From positions 1 to 8,302 of the forward strand of contig CABSXY010000077.1 of NCBI GenBank assembly GCA_902481695.1: 8,302 nucleotides of DNA, read 5' to 3'. A program made the position numbers and the translations under genes. A model generated the notes under the pieces. The model saw only the letters and a program-made list of their open reading frames with translations, was not told the origin of the DNA and ran no database searches. How positions within the stretch are numbered: position 1 is the first letter of the stretch; every line of letters starts with the position of its first letter. The DNA is from an uncultured Haemophilus sp. (lineage in GTDB: Bacteria > Pseudomonadota > Gammaproteobacteria > Enterobacterales > Pasteurellaceae). Below, one piece after another: positions 5,819 to 8,302 of the stretch.

Positions 5819-7899
5819 TGAGCACACAACTTCTCGATGCCGTTCCTCTAACCACTTTATCCGGTGTAGGCGCGGCAATCTCCGATAAATTAAGCCGTAT
5901 TGGAATTCATAATCTCCAAGACTTGCTTTTTCATTTACCTATCCGTTATGAAGATCGCACGAGAATAACACCTATTGCTGATCTTCGTCCTGAACAATAT
6001 GCCACCATTGAAGGCGTTGTCCAAACCTGTGAAGTTGCCTTTGGGCGCCGTCCTATTTTAACTGTAAGTCTTTCTGATGGAACGAGCAAAATTATGCTTC
6101 GTTTCTTCAATTTTAATGCAGGGATGAAAAATAGTTTTCAGATTGGTACGCGCGTTAAAGCGTTCGGTGAAATTAAACGCGGACGTTTTATGGCGGAAAT
6201 TCATCATCCTGAGTATCAAATTATACGGGATAATGCGCCATTGGTTTTAGAAGAAACGCTCACACCAATTTATTCCACAACAGAAGGTTTAAAACAAAAT
6301 TCATTACGTAAGCTAACCGATCAAGCATTGGCTTTACTCGATAAAATCCAATTAACGGAAATTTTACCTAATGAATTTAATCCACATCCTTTTAGTCTAA
6401 AGGAGGCTATTCGATTTTTGCATCGTCCGCCGCCAGATATCTCATTAGATATTTTGGAGAAAGGACAACATCCCGCACAGCAACGACTTATCTTTGAAGA
6501 GCTTCTTGCACATAATCTTGCGATGCAAAAAGTGCGGTTGGGTACGCAGCAGTTTTTAGCGTTGCCATTGCATTATCAAACAGATTTGAAACAACGTTTT
6601 CTAGCTTCTTTACCTTTTCAACCAACGAATGCTCAAAATAGAGTAGTAGCAGATATTGAACAGGATTTAGCAAAAGACTATCCGATGATGCGGCTTGTTC
6701 AAGGTGATGTGGGCTCTGGGAAAACTTTAGTTGCAGCATTAGCTGCCTTATTAGCGATTGATAATGATAAACAAGTGGCATTAATGGCGCCAACGGAAAT
6801 TTTAGCGGAACAGCATGCGAATAATTTCCGCCGTTGGTTAGAGCCTTTTGGTATTGAAGTTGGCTGGTTAGCGGGTAAGGTGAAAGGGAAAGCTCGTCAA
6901 GCCGAACTGGAAAAAATTAAATCTGGTGCGGTGCAAATGGTGGTGGGCACACATGCTTTATTCCAAGAAGAAGTAGAATTTGCCGCTTTAGCTTTGGTAA
7001 TTATTGATGAACAACATCGCTTTGGCGTACATCAACGTTTAATGTTACGAGAAAAAGGCGAAAAAGCAGGATTTTATCCCCATCAACTGATTATGACAGC
7101 AACACCAATCCCGAGAACGTTAGCGATGACGGTTTATGCCGATCTCGATACGTCGATTATTGACGAATTGCCACCAGGTAGAACGCCGATTACGACAGTT
7201 GTTATTTCTGAAGAGCGTCGCGATGAAATCGTTGCTCGAGTCAAAAATGCCTGTATTAATGAAAAGCGTCAGGCTTATTGGGTTTGTACCTTGATTGATG
7301 AATCAGAAGTGCTAGAAGCGCAAGCAGCCGAGGCAATTTGGGAAGATTTAACGAAAGCGTTGCCGATGCTTAAAATTGGTCTTGTACATGGACGAATGAA
7401 ACCGCAAGAAAAACAAGATATTATGGCATCTTTTAAAAATGCAGAACTCGATTTGCTTGTGGCCACAACCGTAATCGAAGTGGGCGTGGATGTGCCGAAT
7501 GCTAGTCTCATGATCATTGAAAATGCTGAGCGTTTGGGCCTATCACAACTTCATCAGTTACGTGGTCGAGTAGGGCGTGGTAGTACGGCTTCTTTTTGTG
7601 TCTTAATGTATAAACCGCCGTTGGGTAAAGTGTCGCAAAAACGTTTACAGGTATTGCGTGATAGCCAAGATGGCTTTGTTATTTCGGAAAAAGATTTAGA
7701 AATTCGCGGACCTGGTGAAGTGTTGGGTACCAAGCAGACGGGTATCGCTGAATTTAAGGTGGCGAATTTAATGCGCGATCGTAAAATGATTCCAACTGTT
7801 CAACATTATGCTAAAGCATTAATTGTGAAATATCCGGATGTGGCAGAAAGTTTAATCCGTCGCTGGCTAAATAATCGAGAAATTTATTCGAATGCCTAA
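5818..7899 (+). CDS. recG: ATP-dependent DNA helicase RecG
   Basis: A 693-residue superfamily 2 helicase, the same length as E. coli RecG. It acts at stalled replication forks, R-loops and Holliday junctions, driving fork regression and branch migration. The N-terminal wedge domain has the early LLDAVPLTTLSGVGAA helix-hairpin motif (5-20), FHLPIRYEDRT (38-48) and LRFFNFNAGMKNS (94-106). The helicase core has Walker A GDVGSGKT (296-303), the DEQH box (397-400), TATPIPRTLAMT (427-438), GLVHGRMKP (521-529), VATTVIEVGVDVPNASLM (548-565) and QLRGRVGRG (580-588). The C-terminal EIRGPGEVLGTKQTG (628-642) is also typical. Every motif is intact. The ATG shares its A with the spoT stop (TAATG) and has only a weak GAAG upstream, so translational coupling to spoT is likely. 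In E. coli trmH lies between these genes; here it is absent. A USS lies in the gene at 6530-6538. Confidence 0.98.
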   Translation: MSTQLLDAVPLTTLSGVGAAISDKLSRIGIHNLQDLLFHLPIRYEDRTRITPIADLRPEQYATIEGVVQTCEVAFGRRPILTVSLSDGTSKIMLRFFNFNAGMKNSFQIGTRVKAFGEIKRGRFMAEIHHPEYQIIRDNAPLVLEETLTPIYSTTEGLKQNSLRKLTDQALALLDKIQLTEILPNEFNPHPFSLKEAIRFLHRPPPDISLDILEKGQHPAQQRLIFEELLAHNLAMQKVRLGTQQFLALPLHYQTDLKQRFLASLPFQPTNAQNRVVADIEQDLAKDYPMMRLVQGDVGSGKTLVAALAALLAIDNDKQVALMAPTEILAEQHANNFRRWLEPFGIEVGWLAGKVKGKARQAELEKIKSGAVQMVVGTHALFQEEVEFAALALVIIDEQHRFGVHQRLMLREKGEKAGFYPHQLIMTATPIPRTLAMTVYADLDTSIIDELPPGRTPITTVVISEERRDEIVARVKNACINEKRQAYWVCTLIDESEVLEAQAAEAIWEDLTKALPMLKIGLVHGRMKPQEKQDIMASFKNAELDLLVATTVIEVGVDVPNASLMIIENAERLGLSQLHQLRGRVGRGSTASFCVLMYKPPLGKVSQKRLQVLRDSQDGFVISEKDLEIRGPGEVLGTKQTGIAEFKVANLMRDRKMIPTVQHYAKALIVKYPDVAESLIRRWLNNREIYSNA
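6530..6538 (+). repeat. Uptake signal sequence (USS) inside recG
   Basis: A perfect AAGTGCGGT spanning codons 238-240 (Lys-Val-Arg) of RecG, in the segment between the wedge and helicase domains. It forces a CGG arginine codon; CGT dominates in these genes. Confidence 0.9.
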
Positions 7900-7907
7900 A
7901 GTGCGGT
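7899..7907 (+). repeat. Uptake signal sequence (USS) overlapping the recG stop codon
   Basis: A perfect AAGTGCGGT whose first A is the last base of the recG TAA stop, followed by TATTTTTGAAAG. It fills about a quarter of the short recG-murI gap. Confidence 0.92.
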
Positions 7908-7929
7908 TATTTTTGAAAGAGTTTTATAA

Positions 7930-8302
7930 ATGAATAAATCAACTGTACTTTTCTTTGATTCAGGAATGGGGGGCTTAAGCGTTTATCAGGAAGCGAAAAA
8001 GCTGATGCCTGATAACCATTATTTGTATTGCTTTGACAATGCTGGCTTTCCTTATTCAGAAAAATCAGAAGAAACAATCATTCAGCGAACATTGTATATT
8101 TGTAAAAAAATTAATCAGGATTATCCACTTGATGCCATTGTGATTGCTTGTAATACTGCGAGTACTGTGGTGTTACCGCCTTTACGTGAGCAATTTTCTA
8201 TTCCGATTGTAGGTACCGTGCCAGCTATTAAGCCAGCAGCAGAAATCTCACAAACGAAACATATTGGTCTATTGGCAACAAAGGGCACGGTTAAACGCCC
8301 TT
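7930..8302 (+). CDS. murI: Glutamate racemase, N-terminal part, runs off right edge
   Basis: From ATG 7930, 124 codons are seen before the window ends. MurI interconverts L- and D-glutamate in the cytosol without a cofactor, supplying D-Glu for peptidoglycan. Family motifs are clear: FFDSGMGGLSVY (residues 8-19) with the conserved Asp10, FPYSEKSEE (40-48), IVIACNTAST (70-79) with the first catalytic cysteine at 74, and IPIVGTVPAIKPA (91-103). The second catalytic cysteine and C-terminal lobe lie outside the window. AAAGAG at 7916-7921 lies 8 bases before the start. It follows recG after 30 bases with no terminator, so it is probably the next gene of the same transcript. Confidence 0.96.
   Translation, partial: MNKSTVLFFDSGMGGLSVYQEAKKLMPDNHYLYCFDNAGFPYSEKSEETIIQRTLYICKKINQDYPLDAIVIACNTASTVVLPPLREQFSIPIVGTVPAIKPAAEISQTKHIGLLATKGTVKRP

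Noticed and set aside
6931..6938. GGTGCGGT in recG as another USS
   Set aside because: The first bases differ from AAGTGCGGT and there is no AT-rich extension.
1..8302. Mobile elements, CRISPR arrays, tRNA or rRNA genes, toxin-antitoxin or defence systems
   Set aside because: No transposase, repeat-spacer pattern, tRNA-like fold or defence gene is visible. Nearly all of the window is accounted for by conserved housekeeping genes.

Overview
The window looks like chromosomal DNA of a Haemophilus species (Pasteurellaceae). The DNA is AT-rich. It carries six perfect copies of the 9-base Haemophilus-type uptake signal sequence (USS, AAGTGCGGT or its complement), several with the usual AT-rich flank. 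The gene set and order (acyl-CoA ligase, gapA, gmk, rpoZ, spoT, recG, murI) match what I remember of the H. influenzae chromosome around gapA. Protein differences and an extra gene beside gapA suggest a relative such as H. parainfluenzae or H. haemolyticus, but I cannot fix the species.

Layout. Positions 1-540 (minus) hold the N-terminal part of a long-chain fatty acid CoA ligase that runs off the left edge. Positions 541-811 are an AT-rich divergent intergenic region with a 12-bp inverted repeat. Positions 812-1366 (plus) are a flavin reductase-like gene broken by an in-frame TAG at 920-922. A hairpin terminator at 1391-1412 separates it from gapA (minus, 1432-2451). The 217-bp region 2452-2668 is a divergent promoter region: gapA has an extended -10 promoter with a strong CRP site about 62 bases upstream of its predicted start, and gmk has its own TATAAT box with a USS lying where its -35 would be.

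From 2669 rightward the genes form one co-directional cluster: gmk (GMP kinase), rpoZ (RNA polymerase omega), spoT ((p)ppGpp hydrolase/synthetase), recG (branch-migration helicase) and the first 124 codons of murI (glutamate racemase). The first four parallel the E. coli gmk-rpoZ-spoT-trmH-recG cluster with trmH absent, so spoT and recG overlap by one base (TAATG). The cluster links guanine nucleotide supply, the polymerase subunit involved in ppGpp sensing, ppGpp turnover, replication-fork repair and cell-wall D-glutamate supply.

Most of the window is conserved core genome, and I see no undescribed multi-gene system. Most worth a second look are the nonsense-interrupted flavin reductase, substitutions in the synthetase signature of SpoT, the CRP site on gapA, and USS copies placed in the gmk promoter and in an rpoZ-spoT hairpin.
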